From assembly GCA_003598085.1 (NCBI GenBank), contig QZKU01000114.1:1-64000 (forward strand): a stretch of DNA of 64,000 nucleotides, written 5' to 3'. The position numbers were made by a program, and so were the translations under genes. The notes under the pieces were generated by a model. It saw nothing but the letters and a program-made list of their open reading frames with translations, was not told the DNA's origin and made no database searches. This DNA comes from Candidatus Abyssobacteria bacterium SURF_5. Its GTDB lineage: Bacteria > Abyssobacteria > SURF-5. This document shows, piece after piece, positions 45,426 to 54,165 of this stretch; within the stretch, counting starts at the first letter, position 1, and each line of letters begins with the position of its first letter.

Positions 45426-46112
45426 ATGAAGCCACAAGAATTGCTGATCGACCTCCACATGCACACATTCCTCAGCGATGGAGATCTGCTGCCTTCGGAA
45501 CTTGTGCAGAGATGCATCGCCGCCGGCTATAGCGCTATGGCCATAACCGATCACGCTGATCAATCCAATCTGAAATTCCTGGTTGAATCGGCAAATAAAA
45601 TAGCCGGCGAATTCAATTCCACCCTCGCTTCGCCTATTTGCATTGTGCCGGGAGTCGAACTGACTCACGTGCGCCCTTCCGCGATCCGGGACCTGATCGA
45701 GGAGGCTCGTATGCTGGGTGCGCGGCTTATCGTCGTTCACGGCGAAACTGTTGTCGAGCCGGTGCCCAAGGGAACGAATCGAGCGGCTATCGAGGGGGGA
45801 GCCGATATTCTGGCGCATCCAGGGTTGATCACCAGGGAAGAGGTCGAGCTTGCCCGCGACAAAGGAGTGGCGCTCGAGTTAACAACGCGAAAAATGCATG
45901 GGATGACAAACGGTCATGTGGCCGGCCTCGCGCGCGAGGCGGGAGCGATCCTTGTTGTTAATACAGATTCTCATTCGCCGGGGGATCTCATGACTCCGCA
46001 TATGCGAGAACACGTAATCTTGGGTGCAGGATTGGATGCGGATTATCTGAAAAAGACGGCCGAAAACTCTCGGCTGCTCGTTAACAGGCTTATGGGCAAA
46101 ATCTTAGGCTAG
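45426..46112 (+). CDS. PHP-domain phosphoesterase (histidinol-phosphatase-like)
   Basis: 228 residues. Metal-binding motifs of the PHP fold appear in order: LIDLHMHTFLSDG, ITDHAD, PGVELTH, VVHGE and NTDSHSP. Members hydrolyse phosphomonoesters such as histidinol phosphate, or act as exonuclease-type enzymes. Protein length and lack of a his context leave the substrate open. It is 10 bp ahead of a lipoprotein gene and shares its transcript. Confidence 0.88.
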   Translation: MKPQELLIDLHMHTFLSDGDLLPSELVQRCIAAGYSAMAITDHADQSNLKFLVESANKIAGEFNSTLASPICIVPGVELTHVRPSAIRDLIEEARMLGARLIVVHGETVVEPVPKGTNRAAIEGGADILAHPGLITREEVELARDKGVALELTTRKMHGMTNGHVAGLAREAGAILVVNTDSHSPGDLMTPHMREHVILGAGLDADYLKKTAENSRLLVNRLMGKILG

Positions 46113-46122
46113 GAGGCTGAAG

Positions 46123-46587
46123 ATGAGAATGAAAATGGCTGTGGCGATTTTTGCTCTTCTCGCCGTTGTCGCAATGGGCTGCGCAACAACGTCTCGCGCG
46201 CCTGAACCGGAAGCCGCCACCGAGCTTTCAACGGGGATCCCGCTGGCTCCCGATTTCCGCATCTCCGACATCCCTGTTCCGGCAGGATTCGAGATCGTGC
46301 GGGAAGGCACATTTGTTTTCCAGAACCCGCTCCTCGATGTCGGAAAAATCCGCTACGTCGGAAAACAGCCGCTTACATCCGTTGCACAATTCTATATCGA
46401 CGAAATGCCGCGATATGGATGGAAACTGCTCAATATCGCCGAGCATGATACCATTACCCTCTACTATGATAAGACGGACAAAACGGCAACTATCCTGATC
46501 AGCCCGAAAGGCAGCCGAAGCTCCTTTATCGATGCGTCTTTCTTCCCAAAATCCACGGAGGCGGCGCCTCCAGTCAGCCTGAGGTAA
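46123..46587 (+). CDS. small lipoprotein, function unknown
   Basis: 154 residues with AGGAGG nine bases before ATG. The lipobox VVAMGC places the lipidated cysteine near residue 20. The mature part (ISDIPVPAGFEIVREGTF, VGKQPLTSVAQFYIDEMP, ITLYYDKTDKTATILISP) reads as an alpha/beta fold of the kind seen in lipoproteins of unknown role in delta-type Gram-negatives. It sits 10 bp after the PHP gene and three bases before the TPR gene. Confidence 0.8.
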   Translation: MRMKMAVAIFALLAVVAMGCATTSRAPEPEAATELSTGIPLAPDFRISDIPVPAGFEIVREGTFVFQNPLLDVGKIRYVGKQPLTSVAQFYIDEMPRYGWKLLNIAEHDTITLYYDKTDKTATILISPKGSRSSFIDASFFPKSTEAAPPVSLR

Positions 46588-46590
46588 CGA

Positions 46591-47277
46591 ATGGCGGGGC
46601 CCAAAGTAACACGAAAAGACCTGAAAGAAGACAAAATATACACCACGATAGCGCGCGTTACTGACTTCATTGTGCGCCGTCGTCTCGAACTTGCCATCGG
46701 AATCTTCGCCCTTTTGGCCCTGTTCGCGTTGGGGTACTATCGACATATACGCGCAAATCGCCTCGCTTCGGAGGCTTCACTCGCGCTCTATCGGGCCGAG
46801 GGGCTCAAAGATAATGAAAAAGAACAGGGGCTGCTGAACGTTTCTGAAGATTATGCGGGAACACCGGCTGCCGTGCTGGCGAAATACCAACGGGCGAATT
46901 TCCTGTATAACCAGAGAAAGTATGAGGAAGCCCGTAGGGAATTTTTCAATTTTGCCAAAAACCATCCCAACCATCCGGCCGCACCCGCGGCTTTGGAAGC
47001 GGCCGGTTATAGCCTCGAATCTCTCGGCCTATGGGCAGAAGCAATAAACGAATATGAGCGCGTAAAGAAAAAATATCCGTCCCACCCGGCGGCAACAAGA
47101 GCAAGGTACCGGCTGGGCCTGTGCCATGAACGAATGGGGAACGTGCAGGACGCAATAGAAGCATATGAGAGTGTTTCGGAATTGCTCCCCGACAGCCTCT
47201 GGGCCGACTATGCGCAAGAACGTCTTGCCTCGCTCGGCGTAAAGAAAACGCCGGAACCCGACGCCACCCAAAGCTGA
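46591..47277 (+). CDS. membrane-anchored TPR protein
   Basis: 228 residues. Basic N-terminus, one membrane helix at about 34-50 (LELAIGIFALLALFALGY), then tetratricopeptide-like helices (AEGLKDNEKEQGLL, YNQRKYEEARREFFNFAK, LGLWAEAINEYERVKKKYP, MGNVQDAIEAYESV). Layout is like YfgM/YbgF-type periplasmic scaffold proteins. It begins three bases after the lipoprotein stop, and both may form an envelope complex. Nothing recognisable lies between it and the convergent gene at 47374. Confidence 0.82.
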   Translation: MAGPKVTRKDLKEDKIYTTIARVTDFIVRRRLELAIGIFALLALFALGYYRHIRANRLASEASLALYRAEGLKDNEKEQGLLNVSEDYAGTPAAVLAKYQRANFLYNQRKYEEARREFFNFAKNHPNHPAAPAALEAAGYSLESLGLWAEAINEYERVKKKYPSHPAATRARYRLGLCHERMGNVQDAIEAYESVSELLPDSLWADYAQERLASLGVKKTPEPDATQS

Positions 47278-47373
47278 ACTTAGTCCGCGCCTGACGCTGT
47301 CATACGGTTGCCAGCAAACAGCCGATAAAGACATGCGTCGGGCGTCTTCTCTTTTACCCGTGCGCTTGCAGCT

Positions 47374-48828
47374 TCAGCCCCCCTCAGGTTCGACAATCCC
47401 TTTTCTCCCCTCCGTCGTGGCGGAGGATGACTGAAAGAGCGAGTTTCCCGCTCCCCGGGTTAAAACAATAATATCCACATTCTTTATTCCAGCCTCGATC
47501 GGCTCGTCGGAGAAATTCAGATATCGAAACCAGTCCAGCAGTGCATCCTTGGCGCTGACCGTATAATAGATGTCCTTATAAACGAGGACAAGCCAGACCC
47601 GCCGCGGCTCATCTGTGTCACGACTCACTCCTGAAATGGGAATGATCTGCGCGTCAGGCCAGTAATAAAGGAGGGCGTCATTCAGGTCCGGACAAATAAG
47701 AACCTTATCACCCGGATGCATATGTGTCTGCAGATACTCGCTGCAGGCTTTCCAATCAGGTATAGGCGTCTGCAGCGGAATCATCAGCGCCGCCAGTGCG
47801 ACGCCGGCGCCAATTACGTATCCGGTTTTCCCGAACTTGAGCAGCGCGTGCGCAACCGCTAACACAAAGGCCGGGAGCAGGTAGGTGAAGTGGTAGGGCT
47901 GAAAAAACTTCAATCCCGCCGCGTTCGACAAAATCGCTACCACGAGCATTGGTGTGGCGAGCACCAAAAGCAACAGCTTGTTCTGCCGTAATGGAAGCAG
48001 CCCGAACGCCGCAAGCGCGGTAAAACAAGCGGCGACGCCGAACATTATCGCCGAAATATGGGGTGAATACTTTTGCGAGAGCGGACTCATCGAATAAAGC
48101 AGTCGAACGAAATTCGAGAACGAGAGGATATCGGCGCCCCCGCTCGGGTTCACCATCCGTAGTTGATGAGTGGCTGCAATGTACGCGAAAGGCAGGAAGA
48201 GGATTGCTGCAGCGCCTTGGAAGATCAACCACTTGTTAAGCTGAGGCCGCCGGCTGCGAAAATCGATTAAAAGGTATAACAACTGGCACATCGCAAAAAA
48301 TATGGCGTAATAATGTAGGAAAAAAGCCCCAAGGATCGCGGCAGAATTTAACAGATGACTTCGGGTCCTGTTGTCCCGAATGATTTCCAGAAAAGAAACC
48401 AGAGACATCAGAAATAACAGCGTCATGAGTGCATACGGGCGAATTGAGTTTGCGGCTTGCACGTTCAATCGTGTGACGGCAAACAGAAGAGCGGCAAGAG
48501 CGCCCGTATTGGCATCAAATAAGCTCCTGCCCGCCTTATACACGAGCAGAATAGACACCAGCGAAAAGATCAACGAAGGAAACCGGAGAAAAATCTCGCT
48601 CTTTCCCGCCGCTTTCTGCCAGTAGCGCATGAAAAGATAGAAGCCCGGCGGGTGCATGTCGTCGATTTTCAGCAGTTGAATCGGAGTCCGTGAGGCGGCA
48701 TATATGAGGTTGTGGCTCTCATTGTAATTGAGGCTGTTTCCGGAATAGCGAGAGAAAAGGTAGATTGTGCAAACGGCTGCGGCGCTCAGAAATAGGAGCG
48801 GAAGGAGGGAAGCCTTTTTTTCATCCAT
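47374..48828 (-). CDS. GT39/PMT-like membrane glycosyltransferase
   Basis: 484 residues with about ten membrane helices, of the GT-C superfamily that uses lipid-linked sugars (ArnT/PMT-type). Helix 1 is followed by YNESHNLIYAASRT, where family members usually carry a DE pair; here it is N-E. Then HPPGFYLFMRYW, LRFPSLIFSL and NSIRPYALMTLL are typical. It follows coaBC by 24 bp and likely belongs to the operon starting with yicC, although its role differs. The acceptor is unknown. No strong ribosome site is seen before ATG 48828. Confidence 0.82.
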   Translation of the reverse strand: MDEKKASLLPLLFLSAAAVCTIYLFSRYSGNSLNYNESHNLIYAASRTPIQLLKIDDMHPPGFYLFMRYWQKAAGKSEIFLRFPSLIFSLVSILLVYKAGRSLFDANTGALAALLFAVTRLNVQAANSIRPYALMTLLFLMSLVSFLEIIRDNRTRSHLLNSAAILGAFFLHYYAIFFAMCQLLYLLIDFRSRRPQLNKWLIFQGAAAILFLPFAYIAATHQLRMVNPSGGADILSFSNFVRLLYSMSPLSQKYSPHISAIMFGVAACFTALAAFGLLPLRQNKLLLLVLATPMLVVAILSNAAGLKFFQPYHFTYLLPAFVLAVAHALLKFGKTGYVIGAGVALAALMIPLQTPIPDWKACSEYLQTHMHPGDKVLICPDLNDALLYYWPDAQIIPISGVSRDTDEPRRVWLVLVYKDIYYTVSAKDALLDWFRYLNFSDEPIEAGIKNVDIIVLTRGAGNSLFQSSSATTEGRKGIVEPEGG

Positions 48829-48852
48829 AATACGGTAAGAGCTGTGTGGCCC

Positions 48853-50049
48853 TTAGAGGAGCAAGCGAACTCTATCAAGAATCTTGTGTGCGGTTTCAAG
48901 TTTCGACAGCTTCGGCAGTTGTTCGGTTGCGCCGTTCGAGTCCAGAATGGTGACGATGTTCGTGTCCGTTGCGAAACCTGCTCCCGGCTGGGTGACGTCG
49001 TTGCACACAATCAAATCCAAATTCTTTCTTTTCAATTTCTCCTTCGAGTTCTGTATCAGGTCGCGGGTCTCGACTGAAAAGCCCACCAGCACTTGCCCGC
49101 TCTTTCTCCTTCCCAAGTCCGCGATAATATCTGTAGTTGGTTTCAAGCTTATCGTCATCGCTTCATCCGTTTTCTTGATCTTCTGATCAACAAAACGCTC
49201 GGGAGTATAATCCGAAACGGCCGCAGCCCCAATGATGACGCGGCAGCCGGCGCTCTTCTGTTTCACCGCTCGAGCCATCTCCTTCGCCGTTGTCACGTTC
49301 ACCACCTCCACGCCCGCCGGCGCCGTCAAATTAGTCGGCCCCGAAACCAGGACAACTTCGGCTCCGCGTTCCTGCGCGGCCTGCGCGAGAGCGTACCCCA
49401 TTTTGCCGGTTGACGGATTGGTAATATAGCGGACGGGATCGATCGGCTCGTGTGTGGGACCTGCGGTAATAAGTACCTTGATCTTCTCAAAATCGCCGGG
49501 CTTGCCAAGCAGCGACAGGGCGCGTTCGATGATCGTCTCCACCCCCGCGAGCCGGCCCTTGCCCGTATCGCCGCACGCAAGCGCCCCTTCTTCCGGCTCC
49601 ACAATGTGGAATCCCCGCGCCCGCAGCCGGCCGAGATTTTCCTGGACGACGCTGTTTGCGTACATCTCACAGTTCATCGCGGGACATACCACGATCGGCG
49701 CTCGAGTAGCCAGGACAAATGTCGTAAGGAAGTCATCGGCTATTCCGCCGGCAATCTTCCCGATAACATTCGCCGTGGCCGGCGCGATAATCCCCAAAGA
49801 AGCCCGATGCGCGACCGCAATGTGCTCGATCTCCCATTCCTCGATCGGAGAAAACAGGCTCGTTATCACCGGGCGATGCGTGAGCGATTGAAACGTGAGA
49901 GGCGTGACGAATTGCTGGGCCGCCGCCGTCATGATAACCGTCACCTCCGCCCCCGCCTGGCTAAACTTGCTCGCAAGATCACAGGCTTTATATGCGGCAA
50001 TGCCGCCGCATACGCCCAGCACGATGGACTTGCTATCCAGCCTCTTCAT
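48853..50049 (-). CDS. coaBC: bifunctional phosphopantothenoylcysteine decarboxylase/synthetase
   Basis: Joins cysteine to 4-phosphopantothenate and decarboxylates the product, in coenzyme A synthesis. N-terminal flavoprotein part: VLGVCGGIAAYKACDLA, PAMNCEMYAN and ACGDTGKGRLA; C-terminal CoaB part: VLITAGPTHEPIDPVRYITN and GKMGYALAQ. The 398-residue length is normal. ATG 50049 is used; the frame also has an upstream TTG at 50073. It overlaps the rpoZ end by 17 bases. Confidence 0.97.
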   Translation of the reverse strand: MKRLDSKSIVLGVCGGIAAYKACDLASKFSQAGAEVTVIMTAAAQQFVTPLTFQSLTHRPVITSLFSPIEEWEIEHIAVAHRASLGIIAPATANVIGKIAGGIADDFLTTFVLATRAPIVVCPAMNCEMYANSVVQENLGRLRARGFHIVEPEEGALACGDTGKGRLAGVETIIERALSLLGKPGDFEKIKVLITAGPTHEPIDPVRYITNPSTGKMGYALAQAAQERGAEVVLVSGPTNLTAPAGVEVVNVTTAKEMARAVKQKSAGCRVIIGAAAVSDYTPERFVDQKIKKTDEAMTISLKPTTDIIADLGRRKSGQVLVGFSVETRDLIQNSKEKLKRKNLDLIVCNDVTQPGAGFATDTNIVTILDSNGATEQLPKLSKLETAHKILDRVRLLL

Positions 50050-50251
50050 CGGGTTTGGCCTTCTTATCGGCAATCCACACTTTCCCTTCGGCTATCTCCT
50101 GAAGCGCTATCGTGGAATTCTTCTTTGAAGCCGGCTTCACAAGTGGCGGCATGCCATTGTTCAGTTGATGCATCCGCTGAAACGCCATCTCCAGAAGTCG
50201 ATACTGGCCTCCACAGGCTTGCAAAAGTTTCTCCGATGAAATTTTGAACAT
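50033..50251 (-). CDS. rpoZ: RNA polymerase omega subunit
   Basis: 72 residues. It stabilises the beta' subunit. RLLEMAFQRMHQLNNG and IALQEIAEGKV fit the omega family. It is the fourth gene of the yicC-remA-gmk-rpoZ-coaBC set, an arrangement conserved across many bacteria, and it overlaps coaBC. Start ATG 50251; AGGA lies close by in the sequence before it. Confidence 0.9.
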   Translation of the reverse strand: MFKISSEKLLQACGGQYRLLEMAFQRMHQLNNGMPPLVKPASKKNSTIALQEIAEGKVWIADKKAKPDEEAG

Positions 50252-50290
50252 TCGTTCCTCCCGGACTACAACAAAATTTGATCCACATTG

Positions 50291-50974
50291 TTAGAGAATC
50301 CTGTTCAACCGATGACGCTCGCTGAGAACAATGGACTTCAATACGCTCACGGCGCTGCTCATATCATCATTGACCACCAGATAATCATACAGCCTGTAGC
50401 GGCTGAGTTCGGTCAAAGCGTTTTGAAGACGCACGCTGATATCGTCGGCGGAGTCGGAACTGCGAGTCCGCAGCCTCCGCTCGAGTTCAGCCAGCGACGG
50501 CGGAAGAAGGAAAATCAGCACCGCCTCCCGAAGAGTTTCCTTCACCGATTGGGCGCCCTGCACGTCGATGTCAAGAACAGTGTCCTTACCCTGCTCGATC
50601 CTCGTCGCAACCGGCTCGCGAGGAGTGCCGTACAGATGTCCGTAAACTTCGGCCCACTCAAGCAGACCACCGCTCCTCATCTCCTCCTGAAATCGCTCCC
50701 GTGATATGAAATGGTAATCACGCCCGTCCTGCTCATCCCTTCTTGGCGATCGCGTCGTAACCGAGACAGACAGGCTGAGATCCGGTATTTCCCGAAGCAA
50801 CTGCCTGCAAAGAGTAGTCTTCCCGGTTCCCGACGGGGCCGAAATTACCACCGCCAGTCCGCGTCTGCGATGCAGGGCCCGGACAAGCTCATCGGGTTCA
50901 ACATCTTTTCTCGATGAAAACACCTGATTATGTGGCACTGCTTTCTTTGATCCTCTGAATAATAGTTTCAGCAT
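50291..50974 (-). CDS. gmk: guanylate kinase
   Basis: Phosphorylates GMP to GDP. P-loop APSGTGKTTL, GMP-binding TTRSPRRDEQDGRDYHF and LDIDVQGAQSVK are all present. The frame begins at ATG 50974, giving about 36 extra N-terminal residues compared with usual gmk; it overlaps the remA-like gene by 47 bases. GTG 50938 is a shorter alternative. Two internal starts cannot be ranked from sequence. Confidence 0.95.
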   Translation of the reverse strand: MLKLLFRGSKKAVPHNQVFSSRKDVEPDELVRALHRRRGLAVVISAPSGTGKTTLCRQLLREIPDLSLSVSVTTRSPRRDEQDGRDYHFISRERFQEEMRSGGLLEWAEVYGHLYGTPREPVATRIEQGKDTVLDIDVQGAQSVKETLREAVLIFLLPPSLAELERRLRTRSSDSADDISVRLQNALTELSRYRLYDYLVVNDDMSSAVSVLKSIVLSERHRLNRIL

Positions 50975-51176
50975 TAATGCCGCACAAAATCACATGATTG
51001 CTTGTCGTAATGATAAGGGCCCGCGTCTTGTGTCCCTGGGTGGCATCGATCAACCTGTTCTCGTTCCGAGCCGCATCACGCAGGCGAACCGACGGTTTCG
51101 AGTCGGGCAATATGACGGCCACCACCTTCTCAACCATGACCGCGCCGCCGAACCCGATGTTTATTATCGCTGACAT
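50928..51176 (-). CDS. RemA/DUF370-family regulator
   Basis: 82 residues from ATG 51176 (the frame reads back to TTG 51191). The DUF370 pattern IINIGFGGAVM, PSVRLRDAARNENRLIDATQG and NHVILCGINAETI is complete. In Bacillus this family (RemA) activates matrix genes; in Gram-negatives it is usually found between yicC and gmk, as here. Its role outside Firmicutes is not known. Confidence 0.88.
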   Translation of the reverse strand: MSAIINIGFGGAVMVEKVVAVILPDSKPSVRLRDAARNENRLIDATQGHKTRALIITTSNHVILCGINAETIIQRIKESSAT

Positions 51177-51194
51177 GGCCGAAGTTTTCAAAAG

Positions 51195-52079
51195 TTACTC
51201 GACATTCTGGACCTGCTCGCGCATCTTCTCCAGAAGCCCCTTTACTTCCACAACATCATGCGAAATAGCGGCATCGCGGGCTTTCGAGCCGATAGTTGTA
51301 ATCTCCCGGAACATCTCCTGCAGAAGGAAATCCAGCCGCCTCCCCACATTGCCATGCTGCTGTCCTATCGCATGAAACTGCTCAATATGGCTTGCGAGCC
51401 TCACGAGTTCTTCGGAAATATCGGCTTTCTCACCGAAGAGACCCACCTCCGCCAGCAGCCGCTGCTCGTCCAGTGCGGCGCCCTCCGGCAACAGGCTGTC
51501 AATGCGCTCCTTCAGCCGCTGGCGATAATCGTCCACAACGCCAGGCGCGCGCGATGATATCTGCTTGATGAAAGTGTTGATGTGATCTATTCTGCCGCAG
51601 AGGTCCGCCCAGATTGCCGATCCCTCCTGCTCGCGCATCCGGGTCAACTGCTCAATCGCAACCGTCAGAGCCTTCTTGGCCGCTCCGAGAAGTTTCTCGA
51701 GGTCTTCCGCGGCCGGGCGTTTTGGATTCCACAACGTGCTCAAGCGGAGGATGGACGTGAGGCTCAGGTCGTCCCTGAGATCGGATTCCAGGGAAAAAGC
51801 GCGCACTTGATCAAGGTACTGCTGGGCAAGATGCCGATTGAATTCGACCTCGGTCGCCTCGGATAATGCGCCTTCCGAAGTAAGAGAAATATTGATTCTC
51901 CCCCTCTCAAAGAACCCTTGCACAAATTTTCTGAGTTCATGCTCGAAAGAAAGAAAGACAGATGACAGCTTGAGGTTCAGATCCAGATACCGATGGTTAA
52001 GCGAAGACACCTCAGCCCATACCGACAATCCGTCGGTTTCGGCAGCGCCTTGTCCAAATCCCGTCATGCTCCGAATCAT
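51195..52079 (-). CDS. yicC: YicC-family protein (endoribonuclease-type)
   Basis: 294 residues, opening with IRSMTGFGQGAAE and continuing with SLNHRYLDLNLK, both family hallmarks; ends with a conserved helical region (DFLLQEMFREITTIGSKA). YicC proteins are linked to RNA processing or decay. ATG 52079 has AGGA directly upstream (GTGAGGAACGA); an earlier ATG at 52103 lacks such support. First gene of the operon, with a consensus promoter 45-70 bp upstream. Confidence 0.93.
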   Translation of the reverse strand: MIRSMTGFGQGAAETDGLSVWAEVSSLNHRYLDLNLKLSSVFLSFEHELRKFVQGFFERGRINISLTSEGALSEATEVEFNRHLAQQYLDQVRAFSLESDLRDDLSLTSILRLSTLWNPKRPAAEDLEKLLGAAKKALTVAIEQLTRMREQEGSAIWADLCGRIDHINTFIKQISSRAPGVVDDYRQRLKERIDSLLPEGAALDEQRLLAEVGLFGEKADISEELVRLASHIEQFHAIGQQHGNVGRRLDFLLQEMFREITTIGSKARDAAISHDVVEVKGLLEKMREQVQNVE

Positions 52080-52120
52080 TCGTTCCTCACCTGAACATTC
52101 CACTTGAAGGGGATTAAAAA

Positions 52121-52149
52121 ATTATAGCCCTGACGCCTGGATTTGTCAA
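52121..52149 (-). promoter_or_regulatory. full-consensus sigma-70 promoter of the yicC-coaBC operon
   Basis: TTGACA (52144-52149), exactly 17 bp, TATAAT (52121-52126) on the minus strand. Both hexamers are perfect. Predicted start near 52114, about 35 nt before ATG 52079. Nothing else is seen in 52150-52282. Confidence 0.85.
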
Positions 52150-52282
52150 ATGAAAGAGGATTCTGGAGGATGATCTAAGTTGCTAAATCGTCAGCGGTTA
52201 GAGAAGCAGCCTTCGCCCTGCGCATGCGCTTCACTGCCGGATCGCCGGTCGGTTCCGCTCTGCCGGCCCCGGTTAGGGGATA

Positions 52283-52864
52283 CTAATTGGTGGTCGTGCG
52301 GAAGAACTTGTCAAAGTAATGCTTCTTGTCGATGAGATTCAAATCGATCTTCACGAAATCCTTGACCTCATCGGCGGAAATCTCGGGTGCATCCATTTGT
52401 TTGATGGATGGCACGGGGCGGGCCGAGGCTATCTCCTTGGCCGGTTGTGGTTTCTCAGTCATGCGTTTCCTCCTCCGACGGCGACTCTCCACCATCTCGA
52501 TATCAACATTCACATTGACCATCCGATCAATGTGTCCAAAAACATTTTCCGCAAACTTGCCGGCAAAGCACTGAACGGTATTGACAATATGCTTCCGCTT
52601 CTGTGCGTCCGTGCCTTCAGTCATTATCTGCTGGTCAAGCTCAAGGATGTTCCCTGCGACGTACACGTTGTGCTGGCCGCACTCGTAACATTTGAACAGC
52701 AGCACTATATTGAGTTGCTCGATCAAGAGAGTGTAAACAGATTCACACGCCGAACACTTCATGTTTATGAACGACAGCATTCGCTGAACGACCCCCTTTT
52801 TGTGAAGATGATAAATTTCCTTTATATTTTGACTCACCAGGAATAAGTTATCTGTAAGCCGCAT
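52283..52864 (-). CDS. hypothetical protein with zinc-ribbon-like cysteines
   Basis: 193 residues from the longest start; ATG 52780 (LSFINMKCSAC) with AGGGGG upstream is an alternative. Paired cysteines MKCSACES and FKCYECGQHN resemble a zinc ribbon, followed by a helical region and a strongly basic stretch (VESRRRRRKRM) and an acidic tail (ISADEVKDFVKIDLNLIDKK). Could bind RNA or DNA, but no family is recognised. It lies 15 bp upstream of the end of the lipid-kinase gene and may be co-transcribed with it. Confidence 0.7.
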   Translation of the reverse strand: MRLTDNLFLVSQNIKEIYHLHKKGVVQRMLSFINMKCSACESVYTLLIEQLNIVLLFKCYECGQHNVYVAGNILELDQQIMTEGTDAQKRKHIVNTVQCFAGKFAENVFGHIDRMVNVNVDIEMVESRRRRRKRMTEKPQPAKEIASARPVPSIKQMDAPEISADEVKDFVKIDLNLIDKKHYFDKFFRTTTN

Positions 52865-52879
52865 TACGTAGCGCAGTTC

Positions 52880-53845
52880 CTAGACCGCGATCCGAATGCT
52901 GCCCCAACGCGTAATCTTGAGGAGATGATCGGCCGACAGAGCATCGAAAGCCGCCTCTCCATCGATCTGGCACGGCGCAGGTCCGTGCAACTGGATTTCC
53001 GCCCGCTCCGCTCGAACCTGGACGATCCCGCGCGGCAACGTCAAAAAGCGAAGGAAACGGGTGAGAATCACTATGATGAACTGGAACAGCGTCTCTACCA
53101 CCGTAATCTCAAATCGGCCGTCGTCCAATCGGGCACCCGGATTGATCCTTGTTCCTCCCGCATATACCGGCAGATTCGTCACGATTACAGCGCGTACAGG
53201 CTGATCAAAAGTAAGACGCTTCTCGGCACCGGAATATTCGATTGAAACAACTACGGGCGGCGACAAGCGGAAGCCCGCGTTTTTGACGCCCATCAGAAAG
53301 TAAATCAGGTTGTTCACGAACCGCCCCCGTGGGAGCAGCCGAATCCAGCGCGATTTGCGCATCTGGGCGAAATCGCTTACAATGATGGCGTCGAATCCCA
53401 TGCTGAAGTAATTGCAGAAGAAGAATCTCCCGTTGATCGCAAGAATATCCAGCAGTATCGGCCGCGCGGAAAGAAGTCTGTCAATGGTTGCGCGTAGGAC
53501 GCGATCATCGGTAAAATCGGCTCGTAGCGGCGCGCCGAGAGCGCGCGCCAGATCATTGCTGGTCCCGACCGGTACGACGCCCAGCGCCGGCGTCCTCTTC
53601 GACTGCATCATACGGCTGATCAACTGGCTGACGGTTCCGTCGCCGCCGACAGCAATAAGCATTTCCGATTCCGAGATAAGGCTGATCATTTCATCTTCAG
53701 ACAGCCTGTCTACCGTGAATACCGCCGCTTCTCCCTCCCCGAGCCGAGGATGATCCTTGACAATTCGCATCAGCATTGCGGCAATCTGAGCGCCTTCGCC
53801 TGCACCCGAAGCGGGATTCACTATAAATGCGTATTTTCGCTGCAT
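52880..53845 (-). CDS. diacylglycerol-kinase-like lipid kinase
   Basis: 321 residues of the DAGK catalytic family (YegS/BmrU/LCB5). FIVNPASGAG at the start, LIAVGGDGTVSQLI (nucleotide loop GGDGT) and VPVGTSNDLARALG are the diagnostic motifs; the C-terminal beta sandwich ends with CQIDGEAAF. ATG 53845 is preferred, preceded by GGAG, over the frame start at 53971. Phosphorylates a lipid alcohol at the membrane face; the exact lipid is unknown. Confidence 0.9.
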   Translation of the reverse strand: MQRKYAFIVNPASGAGEGAQIAAMLMRIVKDHPRLGEGEAAVFTVDRLSEDEMISLISESEMLIAVGGDGTVSQLISRMMQSKRTPALGVVPVGTSNDLARALGAPLRADFTDDRVLRATIDRLLSARPILLDILAINGRFFFCNYFSMGFDAIIVSDFAQMRKSRWIRLLPRGRFVNNLIYFLMGVKNAGFRLSPPVVVSIEYSGAEKRLTFDQPVRAVIVTNLPVYAGGTRINPGARLDDGRFEITVVETLFQFIIVILTRFLRFLTLPRGIVQVRAERAEIQLHGPAPCQIDGEAAFDALSADHLLKITRWGSIRIAV

Positions 53846-53989
53846 AATCTCCACGCCTGCCTCCAAACCACGATCGATTGAAGCCCCTCCTGCAAAGGTA
53901 ACATATACTTTCCTCTTATTCAAATACCGGGAGGTTTCCACCATCTCAAGAACCCACCGCAGGCGCGACATCCTAACAACATCGTCATT

Positions 53990-54028
53990 CTGACCACGCG
54001 CTTCGCGTGGGAAGAATCTCTCCTCGGC
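53990..54028. repeat. hairpin repeat CCACGCG-N4-CGCGTGG, first copy
   Basis: ATTCTGACCACGCGCTTCGC and GTGGGAAGAATCTCTC; the inner arms CCACGCG/CGCGTGG make a 7-bp stem. A second copy, with one substitution in the loop, is at 58571-58610. Both lie in intergenic space. It sits between the lipid kinase and the promoter at 54094. Confidence 0.7.
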
Positions 54029-54093
54029 CCGGATATAGGCACTCCACGGCGGAATTGCTCATCGACGCATTCTCTGTCCCCGAAGCCCCAGAA

Positions 54094-54123
54094 TTGAAGA
54101 ACCCTACGCGAAACTGGTATAAT
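54094..54123 (+). promoter_or_regulatory. sigma-70 promoter of the M24 peptidase gene
   Basis: TTGAAG (54094-54099), 18-bp spacer ending in TGG, TATAAT (54118-54123): an extended -10. Predicted start near 54130, 36 nt before ATG 54166. Confidence 0.65.
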
Positions 54124-54165
54124 CGTGCGTCCCACCATCAACATGAAACAGCCGGAGGAGAGATA